From Pseudofrankia inefficax (GTDB lineage: Bacteria; Actinomycetota; Actinomycetes; Frankiales; Frankiaceae), in assembly GCF_000166135.1 (NCBI RefSeq), contig NC_014666.1, forward strand, positions 8,308,001-8,372,000: a DNA stretch of 64,000 bases, given 5' to 3'. The notes beneath the pieces were generated by a model. That model had not been told where the DNA came from, searched no databases, and was given only the letters and a program-made list of their open reading frames with translations. Positions 23,673-32,123 of this stretch are shown in pieces (the first letter of the stretch is position 1; every line of letters starts with the position of its first letter). A program made the translations under genes and the position numbers.

Positions 23673-24388
23673 CCGGTCTCCTCTGCCGGCACCGGCTGCT
23701 CGATCTGCCCGTCGCGCATGGCGACGATGCGCTGCGCGCCGGCGGCGACGGCGGCGTCGTGGGTGACCACGACGATGGTCTGGCCGCGGGCGTGCAGCCG
23801 GGTGAACAGGTCGAGCACCTCGGCCGCGCCGGCCGAGTCGAGCGCGCCGGTCGGTTCGTCGGCGAGCAACAGGGTCGGGCCGCCCGCGAGCGCCCGGGCG
23901 ATCGCGAGCCGTTGCCGCTGGCCGCCGGACAGCGTGGCCGGCAACGCCTCGGCCCGCTCCAGCAGGCCCAGCACGTCGAGCAGCTCGCGCGCGCGGTCCA
24001 CGGCGGCCCGCCGGCCCAGGCCCGCGAGCCGGGCGGCCAGCACCACGTTGTCGGCCGCCGTCATGCTCTCCAGCAGGTGGAAGAACTGGAAGACCATGCC
24101 GACGTGGCGGCGGCGCAGCCGGGCGAGCCGGGTCTCGGACAGCTCGGCGAGTGACTGCCCGGCGACCACGACGGAGCCGCCGTCGGCCCGCTCCAGGCCC
24201 GCGATGATGTTGAGGAGAGTCGACTTCCCGCTGCCCGAGGGCCCGGTGACGGCGACGAACTCGCCCGGCCAGACCGTCAGCGAGGCGCCACGCAGCGCGC
24301 GGACCGGCGCGGCCTCGGCGTTGAAGGTCCGGTACGCGCCCACCACGGCCACGACCGGCTCGGCGGCCCGCTCCTGCGCCGGTTCCAT
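23669..24388 (-). CDS. ABC transporter ATP-binding protein, LolD/MacB type
   Basis: This 239-residue ATPase has Walker A GPSGSGKST (about 49-57), a Q-loop in MVFQFFHLLESMTAADNV, signature LSGGQRQR, Walker B LLLADEPTGALD and H-loop THDAAVAA. The MTAADNV-type region is typical of LolD/MacB exporters, which pair with FtsX-type permeases such as the one at 19323-22007. It is the first gene of the operon and overlaps the histidine kinase by 4 bp. The ATG at 24388 is the only good start. Confidence 0.95.
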   Translation of the reverse strand: MEPAQERAAEPVVAVVGAYRTFNAEAAPVRALRGASLTVWPGEFVAVTGPSGSGKSTLLNIIAGLERADGGSVVVAGQSLAELSETRLARLRRRHVGMVFQFFHLLESMTAADNVVLAARLAGLGRRAAVDRARELLDVLGLLERAEALPATLSGGQRQRLAIARALAGGPTLLLADEPTGALDSAGAAEVLDLFTRLHARGQTIVVVTHDAAVAAGAQRIVAMRDGQIEQPVPAEETG

Positions 24389-24740
24389 GCCCTCCCCCGT
24401 TCGGCTCCCCCCAGCATTGCACCGAGTGCTGACAACTGGGAGAAGCCGGCTAGCCAGCCCGGTCTCGGTGGTGCTGCCATCCCCGTCCGTGCGGCAGGCG
24501 ATCGATCAGGCCGCGGCAACCGGCGCAATGGCACATCCGGGCCAGGAAATCCGCCCTCGTCGTGCTGGTGGTGGGAACGCCACGGTGGGACACCGCTGGA
24601 CTATTGCCCGGCGCAATCGCCGTGCACGACGCTTCTTGTACAGAGATACGGCAAATACGCACCGTGACCTGTCCGCAGCCTGACTCGCTTCTCGCAGAGT
24701 TTGTTGGAATGAGCCGAGCACACTTGGGGATGTGCAAACC
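24389..24740. other. Divergent intergenic region, no gene
   Basis: These 352 bp separate the minus-strand ATPase from the plus-strand secreted-protein gene. No conserved frame or strong hairpin is seen. The part around 24620-24700 is lower in GC than its surroundings (for example TTGTACAGAGATACGG) and is the likely promoter area. GGGGA at 24727-24731 is the ribosome binding site for the ATG at 24741. Confidence 0.4.
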
Positions 24741-25415
24741 ATGGCCCGTCACCGCGTCGCCCCCCGGTCCGTCCCGCGAGCTGTTCCCGCCGGCACCGGG
24801 GCATCCACGCGCGCACAGGGCCGGCACGCGCTCTCAGCGCCGACGAGCACCCGGGCGTTGTCCCGCCGGGTGGTCACCCGGCGGATCGTGCTGCCGGCGG
24901 CGTCCGTCGCTGTCGCCAGCGTCGTGACGGTCGGCGGAGCGGTCGCCTTCGCCAGCGACGGATCCGCTTCGGCGGTCCCCATCCAGCGGACGGCGAGCAC
25001 CGCGCCGGCCACCCACCCGTCGGCGAGCACCGACTCGACCGGCGGCGTCACGGCGTCCACCGGGGCGGCGACCGCCACGCCGGTGGGCACGGCCGCGACC
25101 GGCTCCGTCGCCGCGTCGCCGACCGACGCCGCGGCGATCGCCGCGGCCATCCGGCACAGCGATCTGACCAGCCAGGTCCCGCCGGCCGCCTACCAGGTCG
25201 TCGGCGCGAAGCTCTCCCGGAGCGACCCGAACTGGGCCTGGGCACAGCTGCTGCCGGTCACCGACACGATCGACCGGGCCCAGGGCGTGCTGCATCGCAC
25301 CGCGTCCGGCTGGAGCCTCGTCCAGCTCGGCAGCTTCGAGGTCGGCTGCTCCGCCGCGCCGCCCCAGGTCCGGGCCGATCTGGCCCTCGACTGCCCGCCC
25401 GGCGGCGCCGGCTGA
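24741..25415 (+). CDS. Secreted or membrane-anchored protein of unknown function
   Basis: This protein of about 224 residues has a basic N-terminus (MARHRVAPRSVPR), one hydrophobic segment at about residues 50-72 (IVLPAASVAVASVVTVGGAVAFA) and then a Ser/Thr/Ala-rich stalk. A compact C-terminal domain includes PAAYQVVGAKLSRSDPNWAW, an LHRTASGWSLVQLGS stretch and two Cys residues (VGCSAAP, LDCPPG) that could form a disulfide. The ATG at 24741 is preferred over the GTG at 24732 because the GGGGA site is correctly spaced only for the former. The C-terminal domain resembles small conserved extracellular actinobacterial proteins without assigned function. Confidence 0.75.
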   Translation: MARHRVAPRSVPRAVPAGTGASTRAQGRHALSAPTSTRALSRRVVTRRIVLPAASVAVASVVTVGGAVAFASDGSASAVPIQRTASTAPATHPSASTDSTGGVTASTGAATATPVGTAATGSVAASPTDAAAIAAAIRHSDLTSQVPPAAYQVVGAKLSRSDPNWAWAQLLPVTDTIDRAQGVLHRTASGWSLVQLGSFEVGCSAAPPQVRADLALDCPPGGAG

Positions 25416-25496
25416 GGCAGCCAGGCCTGCCAGATCCTTACTCATGCCGGGCTCGGGCACGGCCAAAATCGGCTCGGCTCCAGGCAGACTGGTGCG

Positions 25497-26186
25497 ATGG
25501 CCCTGCGCAGCCCGGCGAGCGGAAGAACCCCCGGGGGGCGTCGTCGCCAGCCGGAGGCGACTCGTGAGCGCCTGCTCGCCGCCGCCGTCGACCTCTTCGC
25601 CGAACGCGGTTACGACCGTGTCCGGGTTCGCGACATCGCCGACCGGGCCGGCGTGACGACCGGCGCGATCTACGCGCACTACCCGGACATGGCCTCGTTG
25701 CTCGCCGACGCGGCCGGCCGGGCCGTCGACCACGCGGTCGAGGCGGTCGCGCACGTCGGCCACGGCGAGGTCGGGGCCGCCCTGCTGGCGACGATGACCA
25801 CCACGGCGGCCGGCGGGCGGCGGCTGTCCCGCGAGCAGGCGCTGCTGCTGGAGGCGATGGTCGCGGCCAGGCGGGAGCCGACGCTGCGCCAGGCACTCGG
25901 TGAGGTGCTGCGTGACCGGCTCGAAGTGCTGCGCGGCGCCGTCGTACAGGCGCGCGAGGACGGCGAGCTACGCCCCGACCTCGCCCCGGACGCGGTCGCC
26001 TGGTTCCTCTACCTGGCCCCCATCGGGTTTCTCACCGGCCGAGCCGCCGGGATACCCGGCCCGGATCTGCATGAGCTGCGCACGGTTCTCGAAGCCGCCG
26101 TCGCGGGTCTGACCCCAACCGGGACCGACACGGGCGCCGGCACCGAGGCCTGTCACGAGACGCTCGCCGAGTCTGACGGGACCTAG
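25497..26186 (+). CDS. TetR-family transcriptional regulator
   Basis: This 229-residue protein has an N-terminal TetR helix-turn-helix at about residues 20-70 (RERLLAAAVDLFAERGYDRV, then IADRAGVTTGAIYAHYPDMA), preceded by a basic tail. The C-terminal ligand domain is all-helical. It converges on the amidohydrolase gene, and the two stop codons share the tetranucleotide CTAG (26183-26186). It is 81 bp downstream of the secreted protein gene. The regulated genes are unknown. Confidence 0.92.
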   Translation: MALRSPASGRTPGGRRRQPEATRERLLAAAVDLFAERGYDRVRVRDIADRAGVTTGAIYAHYPDMASLLADAAGRAVDHAVEAVAHVGHGEVGAALLATMTTTAAGGRRLSREQALLLEAMVAARREPTLRQALGEVLRDRLEVLRGAVVQAREDGELRPDLAPDAVAWFLYLAPIGFLTGRAAGIPGPDLHELRTVLEAAVAGLTPTGTDTGAGTEACHETLAESDGT

Positions 26187-27829
26187 CCCGTGTCGCCGGT
26201 CTTGGGGTGAGACGCGGTCCCGTGCGTCCTGGACCGGGGCGGCTTGGGCGAGCCGTGGTGCTCCTTGCCGCGCGGCTCCTTGATCAGCGAGATCGGCCCC
26301 GGCACCCGCTTGCGTGACCGCGCCGCGCCGCGCTTGGTCGCCGCGGGCTTGGTGGCGGCCGACGGCGCTTCCTGCGCGGGCGCCGACGGCTGCCGCGCCG
26401 TGGCCTTCGCCGGCTTCGACGCCGCCTTCGACGCGGTCGTCTTCGACGCGGTCGCCTTCGCGGTGGTCGCCTTCGCGGTCGTCGCCTTCGGGGTCGTGGC
26501 CTTCGGGGCGGCCCGCGGCTTGGCGGCCCGAGGCTTGCCCGCGGGCGACGGAGTCGGTGGCGCCTCGGCGGCGGCGGCCGGCTCGGCGAGGCCGTAGACC
26601 CGACGGGCGTTGCCGGCGCCGATCATCACGGCGATCCGCGCCGCGTCCTGGGCCGTCCAGTCGTCGGCCTCGACGCCCGCGGCGAGGAAGGCGCCGAGCC
26701 CCCGGCGGAACAGCTCCGCCCCCAGCAGGTACAGCTCGGCGAGCGCGAAGGCGTCGGTGGAGAACAGCATCTTGCCGAACGGCGCGAGCTCCAGCGTCTC
26801 GGCCAGCACCGTGGCGCTCCCCCGGCCGAGGTTGTGGGTGGCCAGACCGACATCCACGTAGACGTGCGGGAACACCTGCGCCAGGTAGCCCGCCTCCCGG
26901 TGGTACGGGTAGCAGTGCAGCAGCAGCACCGGCGCGCCCGTGGGGACCAGCTCGCGCAGCAGGTCGGTCAGCAGCAGCGGGTTGGCCCGGGCCAGGTGCA
27001 GGTCGGTGTCGCCGAAGCCGGTGTGGATCTGGACCGGCAGGCCGAGGTCCGCGCCGGTCCAGATCAGGAAGCTGTGCAGCACGGGGTCGGCCAGCCGGAT
27101 CGGCGCGCCGGCCCGCAGCTGGCTGACCCAGCCACGCACCGAGGCGATCACCGCCCGGTCGGTGGGCCGCTCGGACGGCAGGTCAAGCCCGACCCGGTAG
27201 GCGGCCACCGACTTGACGCCGACGACGTCGACGCCGCCCGGGCCGGCGGCCTTCCTGGCCTGGTCGGCCGGCCGCTTGGCGCGACCGGCGGTCGGCTCGT
27301 CGCGGCCGGTACGGGCGGCAAGCCGGGAGCGGACCAGGTCGGGAAAGTGGGCCACGCCGACCTGACCGGTCACGATGTCGAGCGCCACCTGCTCCGCGAG
27401 CGGCTCAAGCCGGACGACGTCATGGGCGCGGGCGCCCGCCGCCCCGGCCAGGTCCGCGGCGCCGGTCAGCCGCTCCGGGGCGAAGCCGGTGTCGACGCAG
27501 AGCTCCTCGATACCCGCCGCGCGCAGCATCCGGGTGGCCACCTCGTCCGGGCCGAGCTCTGCCCGGCGGGCCAGATAGTCGTCCGGCTGGGCGTGCGGGG
27601 CGAGGTCGAGCACCGGTGCGCACCAGCGCCGCAACGCGAGCCCGAGCTGGCTGTCGAAGAAGGACGTGCCCACCGGAGCGGGGTGGTCCGCCTCCGTCAT
27701 GGCTCGCTCGAAGTCGGCCCGGTCTAGCTCGCGGCGCACCAGCCCGTGGCAGTGGTGGTCGACGAGCGGGAGCGTCTCGATCCTGGGCAGCCGCACTCGG
27801 AGTGCTTCCCCCGGATCCCCCGTCAACAT
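26183..27829 (-). CDS. Amidohydrolase (metal-dependent hydrolase) with histone-H1-like C-terminal tail
   Basis: Residues 1 to about 400 form an amidohydrolase-2 TIM barrel. The N-terminal metal motif is LVDHHCHG (about 22-29), further ligand candidates lie in LLLHCYPYHREAGY, and a C-terminal Asp is in LFSTDAFALAELY. About 120 residues rich in Lys, Ala, Thr and Pro follow, with repeated ATTAKAT-type units like a histone H1 or HupB tail, and may bind nucleic acid. Amidohydrolases of this group are found fused or adjacent to glutamine-synthetase-like enzymes (FluG, plant NodGS); here such a synthetase lies 2 kb away (29881-31365). The substrate is unknown. The last residues overlap the TetR stop. 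Confidence 0.85.
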   Translation of the reverse strand: MLTGDPGEALRVRLPRIETLPLVDHHCHGLVRRELDRADFERAMTEADHPAPVGTSFFDSQLGLALRRWCAPVLDLAPHAQPDDYLARRAELGPDEVATRMLRAAGIEELCVDTGFAPERLTGAADLAGAAGARAHDVVRLEPLAEQVALDIVTGQVGVAHFPDLVRSRLAARTGRDEPTAGRAKRPADQARKAAGPGGVDVVGVKSVAAYRVGLDLPSERPTDRAVIASVRGWVSQLRAGAPIRLADPVLHSFLIWTGADLGLPVQIHTGFGDTDLHLARANPLLLTDLLRELVPTGAPVLLLHCYPYHREAGYLAQVFPHVYVDVGLATHNLGRGSATVLAETLELAPFGKMLFSTDAFALAELYLLGAELFRRGLGAFLAAGVEADDWTAQDAARIAVMIGAGNARRVYGLAEPAAAAEAPPTPSPAGKPRAAKPRAAPKATTPKATTAKATTAKATASKTTASKAASKPAKATARQPSAPAQEAPSAATKPAATKRGAARSRKRVPGPISLIKEPRGKEHHGSPKPPRSRTHGTASHPKTGDTG

Positions 27830-27956
27830 GCGTGGGGCGCCAGCGGGGTGGTGCCGGCCAGCCGGCCTTCCGGGGCGTCGACGGGCCCCGGGAGGCCGGT
27901 GGACGGACGGTAAACGGCTCCCAAAGTCTGGCCCGCGGCCCCGACGGCATCATCGG

Positions 27957-28103
27957 TTATCCACAGGTATCCACAGGCTCTGTGCAGCCGATGGGCGCTG
28001 AAACCGCTGCACAGCCGGCACATAGTCCGGATGCCTAGCAGTCAACCTGTCCATCGGCCCGGCTATACACAGCCCACCCCGGGTTCTCCACAAGTTATCC
28101 ACA
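27957..28103 (+). promoter_or_regulatory. Cluster of five DnaA-box-like 9-mers
   Basis: TTATCCACA, the classic DnaA box, occurs exactly at 27957-27965 and 28095-28103. One-mismatch forms are at 27967-27975 (GTATCCACA), 28063-28071 (CTATACACA) and 28084-28092 (TTCTCCACA). All are in the same orientation and lie in the divergent region between the amidohydrolase and desaturase genes (27830-28326), which holds no gene. The sites may regulate the desaturase or titrate DnaA. No replication genes are nearby. Confidence 0.6.
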
Positions 28104-28326
28104 GGCAATGCGGTGCTGTGTGGAGCAGCCAGGCCGGTAGCGTGGCCCGGGCACCGGGGCCCCGCGGCACCGCCCGGTCCGGCCGTCGCGCCCGGGTTCG
28201 GCGGCGACCCGCCACCGCGGGCGCACCCACCGCCACGCTCGGCTGTTCCGGGGGAACAGTTCGCCCACGGAAAGTCCACTCCGCCGGGACATGGTCCGGC
28301 TCGGGTTCTGCTGCGAGGGTCAGTCC

Positions 28327-29250
28327 ATGACCTCGTACACGGATTCCGACCTGCTGCGCGAGCTGGAGCCCGTCGCCGCGGCGAACCTCGACCGGCACCT
28401 GGGCCTGGCCGCCGAGTGGATGCCGCACGAGTACGTCCCGTGGAGCCTCGGGCGCGACTTCGACTCCCTGCCGTGGGAGCCGGGGCAGTCCACGCTGTCG
28501 GACATCGCGCAGCTGGCGTTCGAGGTCAACCTGCTCACCGAGGACAACCTGCCGAGCTACCACCGGGAGATCGCGGTCGGCTTCGGCCTCGACAGCGCCT
28601 GGGGCGCCTGGGTCGGCCGGTGGACGGCCGAGGAGGGCCGGCACGCGATCGCCATGCGCGACTACCTGCTGGTCACCCGGGGCGTCGACCCGGTCGCCCT
28701 GGAGCGCGGCCGGATGCACCAGATGCAGGTCGGCTACAGCAGTGGCGGCAAGACCCCGCTGCGCGTCATCGCGTACGTGACGTTCCAGGAGCTGGCCACC
28801 CGGATCGCGCACCGCAACACCGGCCGGTACGCCGAGGACCCGGTGGCCGAGAAGCTGATGGCGCGGATCGCCGCCGACGAGAACCTGCACATGATCTTCT
28901 ATCGGAACCTGATGGCAGCCGCGCTGGACTTCGACCCGAATGGGACCGTTCAGGCGATCCGCGACGAGGTTCTCGGCTTCGAGATGCCCGGCACCGGCAT
29001 CCTGGACTTCGCCGAGAAGGCCCGCCGCATCGCCGAGGCCGGCATCTACGACCTGCGCATCCACCACGACGAGGTGCTGACGCCGGTCCTGCGGCAGGTG
29101 AAGTTCTTCCAGCTCGAGGGCCTCGACGCCGCGGCCTCGCAGGCGAGGGACGAGGTGGCTGCCTTCCTGGAGGGCCTCGACTCCTTCGCCACCCGTCAGG
29201 CCGAGAAGAAGGCGAACCGCGACGCCCGCAAGGCCGCCGCCCAGGCCTGA
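28327..29250 (+). CDS. Soluble acyl-ACP desaturase (stearoyl-ACP desaturase family)
   Basis: This protein of about 307 residues has the complete di-iron ligand set of the family: Glu72 (TEDNLPSYH), Glu103 and His106 (EEGRHA), Glu155 (FQEL), Glu185 and His188 (DENLH). It would introduce a double bond into an ACP-bound fatty acyl chain using electrons from a ferredoxin. The ATG at 28327 (MTSYTDSD) is chosen over 28291 because GAGGG lies 8 bp before it. The upstream region holds the DnaA-box-like cluster. The Lys/Ala-rich C-terminus (RQAEKKANRDARKAAAQA) is an ordinary tail for actinobacterial DesA proteins. Confidence 0.93.
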   Translation: MTSYTDSDLLRELEPVAAANLDRHLGLAAEWMPHEYVPWSLGRDFDSLPWEPGQSTLSDIAQLAFEVNLLTEDNLPSYHREIAVGFGLDSAWGAWVGRWTAEEGRHAIAMRDYLLVTRGVDPVALERGRMHQMQVGYSSGGKTPLRVIAYVTFQELATRIAHRNTGRYAEDPVAEKLMARIAADENLHMIFYRNLMAAALDFDPNGTVQAIRDEVLGFEMPGTGILDFAEKARRIAEAGIYDLRIHHDEVLTPVLRQVKFFQLEGLDAAASQARDEVAAFLEGLDSFATRQAEKKANRDARKAAAQA

Positions 29251-29297
29251 CCCCGATCGAGGCCCGGCTGTCCCGGCAGCCGCCGTCACCTTCGCGC

Positions 29298-29380
29298 GTT
29301 GATCGCCGTCTCAGCCCCGCCCTCAAGTGGTTGCGGAAATCGCCCGACCACGACCCCGCGAGGGCCAAAAGGCGATCAAC
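29298..29380. repeat. REP-type palindromic element, copy 1
   Basis: This 83-bp element is bounded by a perfect 10-bp inverted repeat, GTTGATCGCC...GGCGATCAAC. The interior carries AAGTGGTTGCGG, CGACCACGACC and GAGGGCCAAAA blocks that recur in copies at 40097-40176 and 58273-58350. It lies between the desaturase stop and the next gene. The paired ends and internal GTGG/CCAC blocks suggest a hairpin. Confidence 0.7.
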
Positions 29381-29442
29381 GGCCGGCGGACGAGGCCACC
29401 CATTGCTGACACCCTGGGCGTTATGCCCCATAGTGTTCCCCC

Positions 29443-29853
29443 GTGGGCGTCCATCGTCGCCGATCGTGGCATGTCACGACGTTCCCGGTCATCGTGGCCG
29501 GGTTCGGCCTGCTGGCCCTCGCCATCGGCCTGATGTTCGGCGGGATGCACTCCGGTGACCCGAAGCCGGCCGACGCCCAGGTCGGGCAGCCGGCGGCAAC
29601 GTCCGCACTCCCCAGCGCCACGACCGTCGACGACTCACTGACGGCAGCGGATCTCCCGTCGTCGGCCGACGCGTCCCATGGCACGGCGACGACGACACGA
29701 GCCCCCACCGCGTCCGCCCGGTCCACGCCCCATCCGACCGCCGGCGCGACTCCGAGGCGCAGCCCCACCCCGACACCCTCCGACGACGGCTCGGGCGACG
29801 GATCCGGCGGCGGCATCCAGCTGCCCAAGGTGAGGCTGCCGACGTTCGGCTAG
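29443..29853 (+). CDS. Small single-pass membrane protein with Ser/Thr/Pro-rich outside region
   Basis: This 136-residue protein starts at GTG 29443. One membrane segment lies at about residues 14-34 (FPVIVAGFGLLALAIGLMFG), after a basic N-terminus. The rest is low-complexity Ser/Thr/Pro/Asp sequence expected to lie outside the cell and to be flexible. No known domain is seen. It converges on the glutamine-synthetase-like gene with 27 bp between stops. Confidence 0.65.
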   Translation: MGVHRRRSWHVTTFPVIVAGFGLLALAIGLMFGGMHSGDPKPADAQVGQPAATSALPSATTVDDSLTAADLPSSADASHGTATTTRAPTASARSTPHPTAGATPRRSPTPTPSDDGSGDGSGGGIQLPKVRLPTFG

Positions 29854-29880
29854 CCCGCGCTCGATCGTGGAGCTGGCGGC

Positions 29881-31365
29881 TCAGTGCCGCCAGAGGGACT
29901 GGGCGACGACCTCGTCGGCGTCGGCGGTCGCGAAGAGCTCGATCTCGGCCCGCCGGACCGTGACGATCGTGTCGTGCAGCTCGGCCCCGAAGGCGGCACG
30001 CAGGACGGGATCGGCCTCGAACGCGGCGACCGCGTCGCCGAGCCGGCCGGGCAGGGCCTCGAGGCCGCGCCGGGCCCGCTCAGCGGCCGGCAGTGCCGCC
30101 GGGTCGACGTCGACCGGTTCCGGCAGCCGGGCACCGTCCTCGATCCCCGACCGGCCGCAGGCGAGCACGCTGGCGAGCATCAGGTACGGGTTGGCCGTCA
30201 GGTCGAAGCACTTGATCTCAAGGTGGGGCGACGCGTGGAGCCACTGCTCGGCGCTTGCCTTCAGGGCGGAGTCCGGAGCCTGCGCCGCCTGGCCGCCGAC
30301 CGCCAGGCCGGTCACCAGCCGCAGCGCGGCCTCCCGGTTTTCCACGCCCCAGCAGGCGAACGCCCCGGCCCAGCGGGATGGCTTGAGCCGCAGGTAGGAG
30401 GCGACGCTGGGGGCGCCGACGGCGAGAAGCGCCGGCAGGTGAGCCAGGATGCCGGCGGCGAAGTGCTCTCCGAGGGCGCTCAGCCCGGCCGGCCCGGTCC
30501 CGTCGATGAGCACCTCGCGGCCGCCGCCCTGACCCGCGCCCGCGGCGCCACCCTGGCCCGCGCGCACGGCGCCGCCCCGATCTGCGACCGCGCCGCGACG
30601 CAGGCTCACGTGGGCGTGCCCGCCGTTGCCGACGCCGGCCGCGACGACCGCCGGCGAGAACGAGGTACGCAGCCCGTGCCGGGCGCCGACGGCCCGGATC
30701 GTCTGGCGGACCAGCACGCTGCTGTCGGCCGCGCCGAGCGGATCCTCGGGAGCGGTCGAGACCTCGAACTGGCCGGGCGCGTACTCGGGATGGATCTGCT
30801 CGACGGTGAGCCCCTGCTCGGTGAGCGCGCGGACGATGTCCCGCAGGTAGTCCGCCTGCTCGATCACCCGCTCCAGGCCGTAGGCCGGCCCGGCCGCCGC
30901 CGGCCGGGGCACGGCATCACCCGGCCGGTCCGGGTAGATCGTCCACTCGATCTCGATCCCGGCCAACGCGGGCAGGTGACGCTCGGCGAACCCCTCGGCC
31001 TCGCGGCGCAGGATCGCGCGGGTGTCCTGCGGATGCGGGCGGCCAAGCTGGTCGAACCGGTCGGCCGGCGCCCAGGCCCAGCCCGGCTGCGCCGCCAGCG
31101 GGACGACCCGGTCGAGGTCCGGGCGCAGCCGCAGGTCGCCGACCGGGCCACCCGCGTAGCGTCCGGCGGCGAGGTCGTCGTTCAGCAGGAACGCGTCGAA
31201 GGACGGCGAAGCGCCGACCCCCACGACCGCCGCCCGTTCCAGCCCGCCGACCGGCACGCATTTCGCGCGGGTGATCCCACTGTTGTCGACGAAGGTCAGC
31301 GCGACCGCGTCCACACCCCGCGCTCGGAGCTCCGCGGTGACCGACGACGCCCTCTCCCCGTCCAT
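29881..31365 (-). CDS. Glutamine-synthetase-like ligase
   Basis: This 494-residue protein has a GlnA-type N-terminal beta-grasp (VDAVALTFVDNSGITRAKCVP) and a catalytic domain. Metal and glutamate-site motifs include IEIEWTIYP, QIHPEYAPGQFEVSTAPEDP and NGGHAHVSL, and a C-terminal region includes RLKPSRWAGAFACWGVENREAALR. It is shorter and more divergent than housekeeping GlnA and fits the group that glutamylates amines such as polyamines or ethanolamine. The amidohydrolase at 26183-27829 may hydrolyse the same class of gamma-glutamyl compounds, as in FluG-like fusions (inference). It lies 17 bp downstream of tmk on the same strand and may be co-transcribed with it. Confidence 0.9.
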   Translation of the reverse strand: MDGERASSVTAELRARGVDAVALTFVDNSGITRAKCVPVGGLERAAVVGVGASPSFDAFLLNDDLAAGRYAGGPVGDLRLRPDLDRVVPLAAQPGWAWAPADRFDQLGRPHPQDTRAILRREAEGFAERHLPALAGIEIEWTIYPDRPGDAVPRPAAAGPAYGLERVIEQADYLRDIVRALTEQGLTVEQIHPEYAPGQFEVSTAPEDPLGAADSSVLVRQTIRAVGARHGLRTSFSPAVVAAGVGNGGHAHVSLRRGAVADRGGAVRAGQGGAAGAGQGGGREVLIDGTGPAGLSALGEHFAAGILAHLPALLAVGAPSVASYLRLKPSRWAGAFACWGVENREAALRLVTGLAVGGQAAQAPDSALKASAEQWLHASPHLEIKCFDLTANPYLMLASVLACGRSGIEDGARLPEPVDVDPAALPAAERARRGLEALPGRLGDAVAAFEADPVLRAAFGAELHDTIVTVRRAEIELFATADADEVVAQSLWRH

Positions 31366-31382
31366 GCTCCCAGCGTCCCGGC

Positions 31383-32054
31383 TCAGCGCAGGTCGCGCAG
31401 GACTTCCTCGACAGCCGCGCTGACGGACCCGGCCCTCGCGTCGTCACCGGCCGCGGCGGCGCGGTCGACCGTGAGCCAGCGACCGATCCAGCCGGAGCGG
31501 GCCAGCTCGTCGTACTCGGTGGCGACCCTGGCCTGCAACGCGTCGTCAGCCTCATAACGATCAGGGGCGCGGCTCGCGTCCAGCGCCGCGCGGGCGCGGG
31601 CCCGCGCCCGGGCCACCTCGACCGGGACCCGCAGCAGGATCTGCAGGTCGGGCCTGGGCAGCGCCAGGTCGGTCAGCTCGATCGAGGCCACCCAGTCGCG
31701 GAAACCGGGCCTCTCCGGCGCGGACAGCCGAGCCGCGCCGTAGGCCGCGTTCGAGGCCACGTACCGGTCGACCAGCACGACGGCGTCGCCAGCCGCGGCG
31801 GCCGCCAGCTCCGGGCCGGCGTTCGCCCGGTCCAGCGCGAACAGGAGCGCACTCGCCCGGACCGACGCGGCGACCGGCGCGAGCGCCTGATCGCCGGTGA
31901 GCATCGCGCGCACCGCCGGCCCGAGCGGCTCGACGTCGTACCGGGGGAACGCCAGCCGGCTCACGGGCCGCCCGGTCGCCGTGAGGGCCGCCACCAGCGC
32001 CTGGGTCAGTGTGTTCTTGCCCGCCCCGTCGATCCCCTCGATCGCGACGATCAC
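31383..32054 (-). CDS. tmk: Thymidylate kinase
   Basis: This 223-residue protein has a P-loop at residues 7-15 (GIDGAGKNT), the DRY-type motif VDRYVASNAAYGAARL with its conserved Asp-Arg, and a lid region rich in Arg (EVARARARARAA). It phosphorylates dTMP to dTDP in the cytoplasm. The N-terminus MIVAIEGIDGAGKNTLTQAL is the typical actinobacterial form. It starts divergently from the histidine kinase gene, 69 bp away. Confidence 0.95.
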   Translation of the reverse strand: MIVAIEGIDGAGKNTLTQALVAALTATGRPVSRLAFPRYDVEPLGPAVRAMLTGDQALAPVAASVRASALLFALDRANAGPELAAAAAGDAVVLVDRYVASNAAYGAARLSAPERPGFRDWVASIELTDLALPRPDLQILLRVPVEVARARARARAALDASRAPDRYEADDALQARVATEYDELARSGWIGRWLTVDRAAAAGDDARAGSVSAAVEEVLRDLR

Positions 32055-32123
32055 CGCGCGCAGGCCCCCTCGTCCGCTCCGGAATGGCCGCCCACGCTAC
32101 CGGCAGCTCACCACGGCACCGGC

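Noticed and set aside
22011-24422. Histidine kinase extended upstream to 803 residues
   Set aside because: The first 250 residues are an off-frame reading of the ABC ATPase gene. The GTG at 23672 overlapping its stop is the natural start.
27957-28103. Chromosomal replication origin
   Set aside because: DnaA-box-like sites are present, but there is no dnaA, dnaN, rpmH or parAB gene and no AT-rich unwinding region nearby. A regulatory or titration site is more likely.
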